Assembly (NCBI GenBank): GCA_030950485.1
Contig: JAUZRK010000009.1
Span: 1-48,532, forward strand
Source: Candidatus Dojkabacteria bacterium
GTDB taxonomy: Bacteria; Patescibacteriota; Dojkabacteria; J137
Length of the DNA: 48,532 nt
Direction of reading: 5' to 3'
Shown here: piece after piece, positions 24,982 to 32,695 of the stretch
Numbering within the stretch: the stretch's first letter is position 1
Layout of the letters: every line of letters starts with the position of its first letter
Position numbers and translations under genes: made by a program
Notes under the pieces: model-generated
The model's input: only the letters and a program-made list of their open reading frames with translations
What the model was told of the DNA's origin: nothing
Databases searched by the model: none

Positions 24982-25009
24982 ATTCTACCCGATAATATAA
25001 TTTTGTCAA
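24982..25009 (-). promoter_or_regulatory. Distal rho promoter (P1)
   Basis: On the minus strand, TTGACA (25009-25004), a 16-base spacer and TAGAAT (24987-24982). This is the best -35 match in the window. The predicted start near 24975 puts both structured RNA copies in a leader of about 320 bases. Confidence 0.75.
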
Positions 25010-25019
25010 GTCCTATAAT

Positions 25020-25150
25020 GTAAATATTTAAGAAAAAGAGGCGCCTAGACAACGCCCACAGGGATATCGCTACCACAGGATGTATCCACCATTAGCGCGA
25101 TGTTTCACAGAGGTAATTTTGCGTAACATTTTGTGTGGATCGGGGATAAA
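25020..25150. other. G+C-rich intergenic island, candidate small RNA
   Basis: The stretch is clearly richer in G+C than its surroundings but has no ORF. It has several possible stems (GGCG/CGCC at 25031-25047, ATCGC/GCGAT at about 25064-25099) and repeats of the form CCACAGG(G)AT. On the plus strand it lies between a TATAAT at 25014-25019 and a hairpin with a T-run at 25156-25195, the layout of a small RNA gene of about 170 bases. On the minus strand it ends in GGCG...CGCC plus TCTTTTTCTT. Strand and identity are unresolved. It does not match 4.5S, tmRNA or RNase P hallmarks I know. Confidence 0.4.
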
Positions 25151-25155
25151 ACTGT

Positions 25156-25195
25156 AAAAAAAATAGCCATGAATAAATTTTCATGACTATTTTTT
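25156..25195. terminator. Bidirectional terminator, best paired for clpC
   Basis: TAGCCATGAA and TTCATGACTA flank a short AT loop, with A-runs before and T-runs after. On the minus strand the one mismatch becomes a G-U pair, so it fits best as the clpC terminator. It could also end a plus-strand transcript from the adjacent island. Confidence 0.85.
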
Positions 25196-25217
25196 CAATA
25201 TTTGATTGATAACTACC

Positions 25218-27728
25218 CTAATTATCCAGTTTAAATTCTACTTTATTTTCAACAAAACTAACCTTGACCCTCAATACCTTATCTTTTTTAGATCCCTTTT
25301 TATAATTCTGACTTAAAAGAAATCCTGCCAATCCGTCCTCAAGAACTTCTTGCACCTTTCGCCTTATGTTTCTTCCACCAAAATCTTTATTGTAACCTTC
25401 ATTATTTATATAGTCCACTACCTCATCAGAGACATTTAAGATGATCCCATTTGTTATAAGCCTCAAAATCAGGTCATCAACCTGAGTTCGAGTAACCTTC
25501 AAGGTATCCTCTTTATTAAGTCCCCTAAATACATCTATCAAATCTATTCTATTTAAAAATTCAGGCCTTACGCTCCTCTTAAGATCATCCATTATCCTAT
25601 CTCTCATCTCATTATATGCCTCCTTTAGGGCCTCAGCTTCATTATCTGCCGCTATATCAAAACCAAGTCTATTATCGTTCGACACAGCGTCTGCTCCAAT
25701 ATTTGAAGTCATTACAATAATACAATTTTTAAAACTAACATCACTTCCCTTACCGTCAGAAAGCGATCCCTCTTCAAGTATTTGTAATAAAATATTTAAA
25801 GTATCTGGATGTGCCTTCTCTATCTCATCAAAAAGTATTACTGAATAAGGCTTTCTCCTAACATAAGATGTTAATTGTCCACCTTCTTGATGGCCTACAT
25901 AACCTGGTGGCGCTCCTATTAATTTAGCAACGCTATGAACCTCCATAAACTCACTCATGTTAATTTGATAAATCAGATCTGCAGAACCGAAAAGCTCCTT
26001 AGCCATCATCTTTGCAAGTTCTGTCTTACCGACACCAGTTGGACCTAAGAACAAAAATGAACCAAGAGGCCTTCTAGGATCATTTAATCCAAGATGAGAT
26101 TTTTGAATAATCCTTGCTGAATTTTCTATAACATGATCCTGACCTACTACTCGTGCCCTTAGATTTTCTGGTAGATCTTTTAAAGTTTTATCTGAAATAT
26201 TACTAGCTACTATTGGAATACCTGTCCATCTAACAATAATATCTTTTATTAAATTACTAGTTACTACTTTTGCATACTTTTTCTTTACAGATTTCTTACC
26301 GTCAATAACGTCCTCAATTTCAGAAATTACTTTATCTTCGTCACTCTTATATTTCTCTGCCTTATCTAAGTTCTTAGATTCTATCGCTTTAGTTTTAGAG
26401 TGTTGAATTTTAATAAGCTTCTCTCCAAGTTTATTAAGCTCAGGATCAATAGCAACTTCTCTACCAATTTTAAGACTTGCCGCAGCCTCGTCTATAAGAT
26501 CAATAGCTTTATCTGGTAAGAATCTATCTTGAATAAATTTCTTAGACATTTCTACTGCAGTATCTATAGATTCTGGTTTAATCTTTACTCTGTGATAGTT
26601 TTCAAATTCATTTTTCAAGTTATAAATAACTTTTTTTGAGCTTTCTACATCTAACTCTTCTACTTTTATTGGCTGAAATCTTCTAGCTAATGCAGAGTCT
26701 GTCTCAAAATATCTATTATACTCATCACTAGTTGTAGCCCCAATAACACTAAGCTTAGAGCCCGTTAAATAGGGTTTAAGAAGATTAGCTATATCTAAGG
26801 AATCTTTACCTCCTGATGATCCAGCTCCAACTATATTATGTATTTCATCAATAAAAACTATAGTGTCACCATCTTCAAGAGCATCTTCAATAACAGCAGA
26901 TATTCTTTCCTCTACATCACCTCTTAACCTTGCACCAGATAATATAGCGGCAATCTCTAGATTTAGTATTTTCTTCTCTAAAAAAGAGCTAGGTACATCT
27001 CCTGCAATTATTTTATTTACAAATCCTTCAACAATTGCAGTTTTTCCAACACCTGCTTCACCTACTAATATTGGGTTATTTTTAGTTTTCCTTGAAAGTA
27101 TATGTATTAATCTTTGTATTTCACTATCTCTTCCTGTAATAACAGGATACTCTCCCTTTTCAGATATCTCATTCATGTCTTTACAGAAGAATGGTAAAGA
27201 AGATTGTCCCTTACCTTTATCTTCTAACTGATCTTTGATTCCTAGAGTTTCTAAGCTCCCGCTTAATGATTTAAGGATTTTCTTTAGTGAATTATAATCT
27301 ACTCCTAATTTCTTAAGATCTTCAATAAACTCTATATTCTTAACTCTGAAAAAAGAAAGCAGTAAATGCTCTGAACCAACATATACATGGTTCATATCAG
27401 AAGCAATCAAAAAACTTTCATTCAAAATCTCTTTTAATCTGATTGAAAAAACTGGATTAGTTATCTTTAACTTATCATCTTTAGAATCAGTACTTTTAAA
27501 TTTAACCCTAAGCTGTATTTGCCTAACCGTATTCTCGATATCAACACCAATTCTTTGCAATATGTCTTCTACAATATTTCCTTTATCCTGAATTAAACTA
27601 TAAAAAAGGTGTATTGGTAAATATTCTTTAGATTGGTTTCTTTTTGCAAAATAGTAACCGTCATTAATTACTTTCCTTGCGTTTAAAGTGAATCTTTCTA
27701 ACCCACTTGTTAAATCAGTATCCGACAT
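25218..27728 (-). CDS. clpC: ATP-dependent Clp protease ATPase subunit ClpC
   Basis: A two-ring AAA+ unfoldase that feeds proteins to ClpP. The 836-residue protein has an N-terminal Clp_N double repeat (about 9-150), the first AAA+ domain (Walker A GEAGVGKT at 223-230, Walker B VFIDEIHN), a helical middle region (about 425-475), and a second AAA+ domain (GPTGVGKTELA, ILFDEIEKAHP) with the C-terminal D2-small domain. RLGFDIA in the second module carries the LGF-type loop that docks onto ClpP, so it is a protease partner rather than ClpB. The short middle domain also argues against ClpB. No ClpP is in the window. It is monocistronic with a terminator on each side. Confidence 0.95.
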   Translation of the reverse strand: MSDTDLTSGLERFTLNARKVINDGYYFAKRNQSKEYLPIHLFYSLIQDKGNIVEDILQRIGVDIENTVRQIQLRVKFKSTDSKDDKLKITNPVFSIRLKEILNESFLIASDMNHVYVGSEHLLLSFFRVKNIEFIEDLKKLGVDYNSLKKILKSLSGSLETLGIKDQLEDKGKGQSSLPFFCKDMNEISEKGEYPVITGRDSEIQRLIHILSRKTKNNPILVGEAGVGKTAIVEGFVNKIIAGDVPSSFLEKKILNLEIAAILSGARLRGDVEERISAVIEDALEDGDTIVFIDEIHNIVGAGSSGGKDSLDIANLLKPYLTGSKLSVIGATTSDEYNRYFETDSALARRFQPIKVEELDVESSKKVIYNLKNEFENYHRVKIKPESIDTAVEMSKKFIQDRFLPDKAIDLIDEAAASLKIGREVAIDPELNKLGEKLIKIQHSKTKAIESKNLDKAEKYKSDEDKVISEIEDVIDGKKSVKKKYAKVVTSNLIKDIIVRWTGIPIVASNISDKTLKDLPENLRARVVGQDHVIENSARIIQKSHLGLNDPRRPLGSFLFLGPTGVGKTELAKMMAKELFGSADLIYQINMSEFMEVHSVAKLIGAPPGYVGHQEGGQLTSYVRRKPYSVILFDEIEKAHPDTLNILLQILEEGSLSDGKGSDVSFKNCIIVMTSNIGADAVSNDNRLGFDIAADNEAEALKEAYNEMRDRIMDDLKRSVRPEFLNRIDLIDVFRGLNKEDTLKVTRTQVDDLILRLITNGIILNVSDEVVDYINNEGYNKDFGGRNIRRKVQEVLEDGLAGFLLSQNYKKGSKKDKVLRVKVSFVENKVEFKLDN

Positions 27729-27797
27729 GTGAATTTATTATTAATTTTATCAAATTAATTTTAACACAAATTTTAGCAGAGGTAAGATCAAAGTGCT

Positions 27798-27830
27798 AAA
27801 AAGAGCCAGAATTTCTCCTGACTCTTTTTT
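27798..27830 (-). terminator. Intrinsic terminator after rpsA
   Basis: On the minus strand AAGAGTCAG pairs with CTGGCTCTT (one T-G pair), followed by TTTTT. It separates rpsA from clpC. Confidence 0.85.
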
Positions 27831-27854
27831 ATTTAAACTCTTTTAAAGAATAAT

Positions 27855-29129
27855 TTATTCTTTAACTTCTTCTGCTTCATCAGATAAAAGCTCATCTAAC
27901 CCTTCCATTTCTCTAGAAGTTTCAGATCCTTCTTCTGTTGATTCATCTTCAGATTCAGTGCTAGCTTCTTGCTTATCATCAGAAGATGTTGCCTCATTAG
28001 CCTTTAGTCTTTTAAGACTCAATCCTAAGTGCCTATCCTCATCAGAAATAGAGATAATCATTACCCCAATATCTTCTCCTTCAGATACTATATCTGCTGG
28101 ATTTTTAACAAGTTTATTTGATAGTTCTGAGATATGGATTAGTCCGTTTAGTCCATCATCAACTTTAACGAATGCTCCATAGTCAGCAATACTTTGTACT
28201 TTTCCTTTAACAACTTGACCAACTTTATAATTTTGAACAATTTTCTTCCATGGATCATCTTGTAATCTTTTAATACTGTAAGCTACTCTCTTTCCGCTAT
28301 CACTTAAACCAATAACTTGTACTTCAACTTCATCATCAACTTTATAGAAATCAGCTGGGTTTTTAACTTTATCCCAAGATACTTCCGAAATATGTACAAG
28401 TCCTTCAAGTCCTTCTGCATTAACGAATAATCCAAATGGAGCGATTCCTGTAACTTTTCCTTTTAGAGTATCTCCTACTTTTAGATTTTCAAGAGTTTCG
28501 TTTCTCTTTTCAATATCAGCATCAGAGTAAACTAATTTTTCAGAAAGAATTACTCTTGATTGATCTTCATTAATTTCCATTACTTTCACCTCAAGAGCCT
28601 CATCTATTAGTTCAGCTAATTTTGATTGTAATTGTTTTGTAGCATCTTTCTTGTTGCTGTAATCATTATCCTGTGTGTAGATTCTTGTGTTCTTTAATTG
28701 AGAACTTGGAACAAATCCTCTTAGTCCTCCTCCTATTTCTACAATTACACCTCCTGTATTTGCCTCAATAACATTAACTTTAATCGTCTTATCCTTTTCT
28801 TTTGCCTCTCTTAATTCGAACCACTTTCTTGCTGTACCAGTTTTTCTAATTGAAAGCTCTACTTGTCCTTCATCATTTTCTGGGTTTACAACATAAACTA
28901 ACACTGTTTCTCCTTCTGCTTTATCAAAAGTTTCACCATCAAGTTTCATTTCTCTTCCGTAAACTACTCCTTCTGCTCTACCATTAACGTCAATAATCAT
29001 CTCTCCAGATGATTTTGAAATAATGATACCTTCGATGATTTGACCTTTTGTAAAAGTTTTTGGAGCTTCTAATCCTTCTACAAGATCAGCAAACTCTTTT
29101 GACACTTGTTTCTCTGTAATCTTTGCCAT
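27855..29129 (-). CDS. rpsA: 30S ribosomal protein S1 (four S1 domains)
   Basis: Binds mRNA on the small subunit and helps initiation on leaders without strong Shine-Dalgarno sites. The 424-residue protein has four S1/OB repeats, at about 22-88, 105-180, 215-284 and 300-370. The last two are the most typical (APFGLFVNAEGLEGLVHISE; ADYGAFVKVDDGLNGLIHIS). An acidic tail (about 380-424) follows. E. coli S1 has six repeats; four is common elsewhere. In a genome whose 16S rRNA lacks an anti-Shine-Dalgarno, S1 may be central to start selection, which is an inference. A -10 box TATAAT lies at 29217-29212. Confidence 0.94.
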   Translation of the reverse strand: MAKITEKQVSKEFADLVEGLEAPKTFTKGQIIEGIIISKSSGEMIIDVNGRAEGVVYGREMKLDGETFDKAEGETVLVYVVNPENDEGQVELSIRKTGTARKWFELREAKEKDKTIKVNVIEANTGGVIVEIGGGLRGFVPSSQLKNTRIYTQDNDYSNKKDATKQLQSKLAELIDEALEVKVMEINEDQSRVILSEKLVYSDADIEKRNETLENLKVGDTLKGKVTGIAPFGLFVNAEGLEGLVHISEVSWDKVKNPADFYKVDDEVEVQVIGLSDSGKRVAYSIKRLQDDPWKKIVQNYKVGQVVKGKVQSIADYGAFVKVDDGLNGLIHISELSNKLVKNPADIVSEGEDIGVMIISISDEDRHLGLSLKRLKANEATSSDDKQEASTESEDESTEEGSETSREMEGLDELLSDEAEEVKE

Positions 29130-29211
29130 ATGAAAAAAGTTAAGTTAAATCACTTAACATAATTGGGTCATTTAAATTTAAAACGCTTAACTGCCCAAAT
29201 TAAGCTGAGGA

Positions 29212-29217
29212 ATTATA
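29212..29217 (-). promoter_or_regulatory. -10 box for rpsA
   Basis: TATAAT on the minus strand, giving a leader of about 80 bases. No clear -35 is seen. The leader contains repeated TTAAC/GTTAAG elements but no recognisable S1 operator. Confidence 0.5.
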
Positions 29218-29292
29218 TCATATAAAAGTATAAATACTAAATTCAGTATGAATTTTCAATTGGTTTAGATGGAAACTTAGTAGAAAATAAAA

Positions 29293-29298
29293 TATACT
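29293..29298 (+). promoter_or_regulatory. -10 box implying a leaderless mRNA
   Basis: TATACT ends six bases before ATG 29305. A start six to seven bases downstream would fall on or next to the A of the start codon, so the secreted-protein mRNA would have no leader. Confidence 0.5.
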
Positions 29299-29304
29299 AA
29301 ATTT

Positions 29305-29892
29305 ATGAAGTATATTCCAATAATCTTAATATCAACATTTTTCAGCGTATTTACTATAGGAGTAATAAATGTAAGCGCACAGCAGACATTTTTATCTTGT
29401 GGTGATACTAACTGTAATGGTGATACTAGACAATGCGAACTAGGGTTTTCATGTACTTATGTTTCTGATTCATCTTGCGGTACGTCTGGAACTATTTGCG
29501 TACCAACTCCTGCTACATCTAATGCTAGAGGAACAATTCCTGGAACTACATTTGAAAGAAGAATCTGTACTACATCTGATGTTGGTAATAACTTCTTATT
29601 TAATTCATCCAATCCAACTAAAGTTTGGACTTCAGCTGAAGTTTTAGATCAAGTTTGTAATCCACAAACAACAAATACTAATACTAATAACACAAACACC
29701 AATACCAATACGAGCAATACAAACACTAGCAATACAAATACGAATCAAACCACTACAACTACTTCAACAAATACACTACCTAATACATCTGGTAGCGGTA
29801 ATAAAAATAAAAGCATAATTATCTATACTTCTGCTACTCTACTTATAGTTTTAGGTTTAACTCTAAAATTTAGAAGTACTTATAAAAGATAA
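29305..29892 (+). CDS. Secreted Cys-rich protein with Asn/Thr linker and LPxT-like anchor
   Basis: Of unknown function but clearly a surface protein. The 195-residue product has a signal peptide (1-25, ending VSA before QQ). A Cys-rich region follows (eight cysteines between 32 and 117, likely disulfides), then a low-complexity Asn/Thr stretch (about 119-155). The C-terminus has LPNTSG at 158-163, a hydrophobic segment and the basic tail FRSTYKR, the layout of a sortase sorting signal with Ser-Gly after the threonine. No sortase gene is in the window, so it could instead be a plain membrane anchor. The -10 box suggests a leaderless transcript. Confidence 0.75.
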   Translation: MKYIPIILISTFFSVFTIGVINVSAQQTFLSCGDTNCNGDTRQCELGFSCTYVSDSSCGTSGTICVPTPATSNARGTIPGTTFERRICTTSDVGNNFLFNSSNPTKVWTSAEVLDQVCNPQTTNTNTNNTNTNTNTSNTNTSNTNTNQTTTTTSTNTLPNTSGSGNKNKSIIIYTSATLLIVLGLTLKFRSTYKR

Positions 29893-30001
29893 ACTTCTTC
29901 GCTACTTCATACTAATTTCATATCTAAAAACTATACTGAGTTAACAGTTTAAATATTCCGGAATTTAAATTGCTAATAATTAAGTTTTTAAGTTTATTTA
30001 A

Positions 30002-30601
30002 ATGAAGAAAAATACTTTAGTTGTTGCTGGTGTTGCTTCAATTGCTACATTCGCAGCTTTAAGCGGAATAATGATTGCTCAAAATGCTTCGGCTGATGAG
30101 AGAAATACTTCTGACAATCACTATGAAATGTTTAAAGAACGAGAAGGTAAATTCTGGGGAGAGAGCTTTAATGAAGATACTTTTAACGAAAGATATCAAG
30201 TAATGTTAGAAGAAAGAGAGGCTAAAAGAACAGAAATGCAAGATAAGTATAATTCCTCAGAGCTGTCTGATTATCTTGGCCTTGATTTTGATGGGATGAC
30301 TGAATTAAGAGATAGCGAGAAGACTCTTTCTGAATATGTAAGTGAAAATAACTCAGATATAGATAAAGTTAGGGAACTTATTAAGCAGGAGATGCTAACT
30401 CATCTAAACGAGGAACTAGAAAATGGTCATATAGATCAAGATAAATATGACTCTGCAATTGAAAATATGGAAAGTAGAATTGAAAATAGACTAAATGATG
30501 CTATGGATAAAGGCCCTAGAGAAAACTCGGAAGATAGACCAATGGGAGAAAATAGGAACATGAGATCTATTCCTTCAGAAGGTAAAAGAGGTCAATTCTA
30601 A
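30002..30601 (+). CDS. Secreted highly charged protein of unknown function
   Basis: The 199-residue protein has a signal peptide (1-31, ending QNASA), then a mature part dominated by Glu, Asp, Lys, Arg and Asn with long predicted helices (about 40-165). It ends in a Gly/Arg-rich tail. The sequence ELENGHIDQDKYDSAIENME resembles helical pairs seen in small secreted proteins of other bacteria, but I assign no family. There is no cysteine and no membrane anchor, so it is likely released or held by charge. A 19-base-pair terminator follows, so the gene is probably monocistronic. Confidence 0.78.
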   Translation: MKKNTLVVAGVASIATFAALSGIMIAQNASADERNTSDNHYEMFKEREGKFWGESFNEDTFNERYQVMLEEREAKRTEMQDKYNSSELSDYLGLDFDGMTELRDSEKTLSEYVSENNSDIDKVRELIKQEMLTHLNEELENGHIDQDKYDSAIENMESRIENRLNDAMDKGPRENSEDRPMGENRNMRSIPSEGKRGQF

Positions 30602-30620
30602 ATTACAAAAATTTGTAATA

Positions 30621-30664
30621 AAAAACAAAGAGAAGTCTCTTAATTGAGACTTCTCTTTGTTTTT
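30621..30664. terminator. Strong bidirectional terminator
   Basis: A perfect 19-base inverted repeat (30621-30639 with 30646-30664), core AAAGAGAAGTCTC/GAGACTTCTCTTT, with A- and T-runs at its ends. Confidence 0.95.
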
Positions 30665-30754
30665 ATAGGATGTAATATGCTAACATTAACGTAACAGAAA
30701 TTATGATTAAATCAACAATAGACAATATAGATTTGGTCAAAAAAAGAAATCAAG

Positions 30755-31927
30755 ATGTTTCTGAAAAATGAGAAGCATAATATGATTTCCTTGCTTCAAA
30801 AGTACGTCTCACTTCCTTCAGTTTCAAACAATAATGATGGTAATGATGAGCTTAATCTAGCTAAAGAAATAAAAGATACCTTTAATGGATTTAATATTAG
30901 AAATACAATATTAGGTGATAAATCTACAGGGATATCAGTTAAAGGAACTGTTGGATTTGCAGAAAAAGGTATTCTTTTTAATTGCCCTTTAGATACTACT
31001 CCTGAGGGCGACCCAGACAAATGGAAATATGCCCCTTATGATGGGACAATTAGAGGTGGTAAAATGTATGGTAGGGAAACTGCTGATGCTAAAGCTGGAA
31101 TGGTTTCAATGATTTATGCAGCTTATGCTTTAAAAAAATTCATATCCGAAGATGAATTTAGAATAGAACTTGTATTTGATGGTGGAGAACAAACAGGAGA
31201 ATATTCAGGAATGAAACAGTTAATTAAAAGGCATGCTCTTGATGTTGAAGCTGGAATAATAGGTTACGCAGATAATACTGATAATGAAGTGGCAATAGGA
31301 GCAAGAGGCTATCATAGATATAAATTTACAACTAAAGGTTTTGCACACCATACTGGAAGTAGAAATAAAAAAGGTATAAATGCAATATCTCATGCAGCTA
31401 AAGTAGTTGGTTATATAGAAAGTATAAAAATCCCAAACGGAGATAATCCTTTATTTCCTTTTGGCTCTAGAATGACTGTATCAATGATCCAAGGTGGAAA
31501 AGCAATAAATATAGTTCCTGATGAATGCAGTATATTTGTAGATATTAGAACCGTACCAGAAGTAACAAAAAAAGATATAGATAGACTAATCGAATCAAAA
31601 ATAATAGAAATAAAGAATGAAGTAGTAGATATTGACTTGGACTACGAATACTTAGATGGGAAAGAAGGTTATTATCTAAGCCCAGAGTATAAAATCGTAA
31701 AATCAATTACAAATGCTAGGAATAATCTTTACAAATCAGATACTCTCTTAGTAGCTAATGGACCAGCCCATATAGGTAACTTATTATTTGAAAGTAATGT
31801 TCCAGTTATAGTCAGAGGACCTATTGGAGGTAATGTTCATGGTTATGATGAATTCGTAGAAATTGACTCACTACTAAAAACTTCAGAATTATATGTAAAT
31901 ACTATCATTAATCACTTCAATAGTTAG
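30755..31927 (+). CDS. M20-family peptidase-like protein with altered metal site
   Basis: The 390-residue protein follows the ArgE/DapE/carboxypeptidase fold: a catalytic domain split by a dimerisation domain (about 178-290; GARGYHRYKFTTKGFAHHTGS) and a C-terminal VHGYDEF. It keeps the bridging aspartate D111 in GRETADAKAG and D80. The first metal histidine position is Pro (CPLD, 77-80), and the Glu-Glu pair reads E145-Q146 (GGEQTGEYSG). One zinc site is therefore probably weakened or absent. It may be a one-metal enzyme or a non-hydrolytic relative. Two later ATGs near residues 6 and 10 could also serve as starts. Confidence 0.78.
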   Translation: MFLKNEKHNMISLLQKYVSLPSVSNNNDGNDELNLAKEIKDTFNGFNIRNTILGDKSTGISVKGTVGFAEKGILFNCPLDTTPEGDPDKWKYAPYDGTIRGGKMYGRETADAKAGMVSMIYAAYALKKFISEDEFRIELVFDGGEQTGEYSGMKQLIKRHALDVEAGIIGYADNTDNEVAIGARGYHRYKFTTKGFAHHTGSRNKKGINAISHAAKVVGYIESIKIPNGDNPLFPFGSRMTVSMIQGGKAINIVPDECSIFVDIRTVPEVTKKDIDRLIESKIIEIKNEVVDIDLDYEYLDGKEGYYLSPEYKIVKSITNARNNLYKSDTLLVANGPAHIGNLLFESNVPVIVRGPIGGNVHGYDEFVEIDSLLKTSELYVNTIINHFNS

Positions 31928-31941
31928 TTATACACCATAAT

Positions 31942-31970
31942 TTGACTTCTTACACCTATTTCTGTATATT
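31942..31970 (+). promoter_or_regulatory. lexA promoter
   Basis: TTGACT (31942-31947), a 17-base spacer and TATATT (31965-31970), with an expected leader of about 19 bases. I see no obvious palindromic operator overlapping it. Confidence 0.75.
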
Positions 31971-31995
31971 AAAGATAAATTACTATCCTTAAAGT

Positions 31996-32682
31996 ATGGA
32001 AAAAAGTCTAACAAAAATTCAAGAGAATGTTTTTAAATTCATATCTTCTTATATTAATAAGTATGGTAATTCACCGACTTATGTAGAGATAGGAACACAT
32101 CTAGGTTATGAAAAACCTGAGAATAATGTTAACGCTGTGCGTAAACATTTACTAGCTCTTGAGAAGAAAGGATATATCGATAAAGAAAAAGGCACTGGAA
32201 AGATAAAAATCTTTAATAAAGATACTACTGAGGTATTTATTAAAGTTCCAATCTTAGGAAATACAAGTGCTGGAGTTGCTACGCAAATTGCAACTGAAGA
32301 TAGGGGCGCTGGTGTTTTACAATTAGACAGGAGGATTTTTGATAAGTTTCCAGATAATAAAAGATTGATAGCTCTAAAAATAGAAGGTAATTCAATGAAT
32401 AACCATGAGATTAAAGGTACTAGACTAGAAGATGGAAATTTTGTAATTGTTGAATTAACAGATAATATTACTGAGGGAGATGTAGTGTTAGCAATAATTG
32501 ATGATGCAGCAACTATAAAGGTGATTTCTAAGAGTAAGAATAAGATAATTCTTATGCCAGATTCTACAGATATGAATTTCTTCCCTATTTATCTAGATCA
32601 GTTTGCTGATTTTATAATTCAAGGAAAAGTGATAGCTGCTTTAGAAAACCCAAGTTTGAGAGATATATTAAAAAGACGATAA
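31996..32682 (+). CDS. lexA: LexA-type SOS repressor
   Basis: A self-cleaving repressor of DNA-damage genes. The 228-residue protein has an N-terminal winged helix (1-75) and a C-terminal S24 peptidase domain. The cleavage bond is Ala92-Gly93 (NTSAGVA), the nucleophile Ser133 (EGNSM) and the general base Lys175 (ATIKVI), so RecA-stimulated cleavage should work. The linker and total length are slightly longer than E. coli LexA (202). It lies alone behind its own promoter. The operator sequence for this lineage cannot be deduced from one promoter. Confidence 0.93.
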   Translation: MEKSLTKIQENVFKFISSYINKYGNSPTYVEIGTHLGYEKPENNVNAVRKHLLALEKKGYIDKEKGTGKIKIFNKDTTEVFIKVPILGNTSAGVATQIATEDRGAGVLQLDRRIFDKFPDNKRLIALKIEGNSMNNHEIKGTRLEDGNFVIVELTDNITEGDVVLAIIDDAATIKVISKSKNKIILMPDSTDMNFFPIYLDQFADFIIQGKVIAALENPSLRDILKRR

Positions 32683-32695
32683 TTTATTTACTCAG

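Noticed and set aside
25020-25150. Replication origin with DnaA boxes
   Set aside because: TGTGGATCG and TATCCACCA resemble DnaA boxes only loosely, and no dnaA, dnaN or rpmH is nearby.
29658-29780. AAT/AAC-rich tract as a structural repeat or microsatellite element
   Set aside because: It encodes the in-frame Asn/Thr linker of the secreted protein and needs no other explanation, although length variation remains possible.
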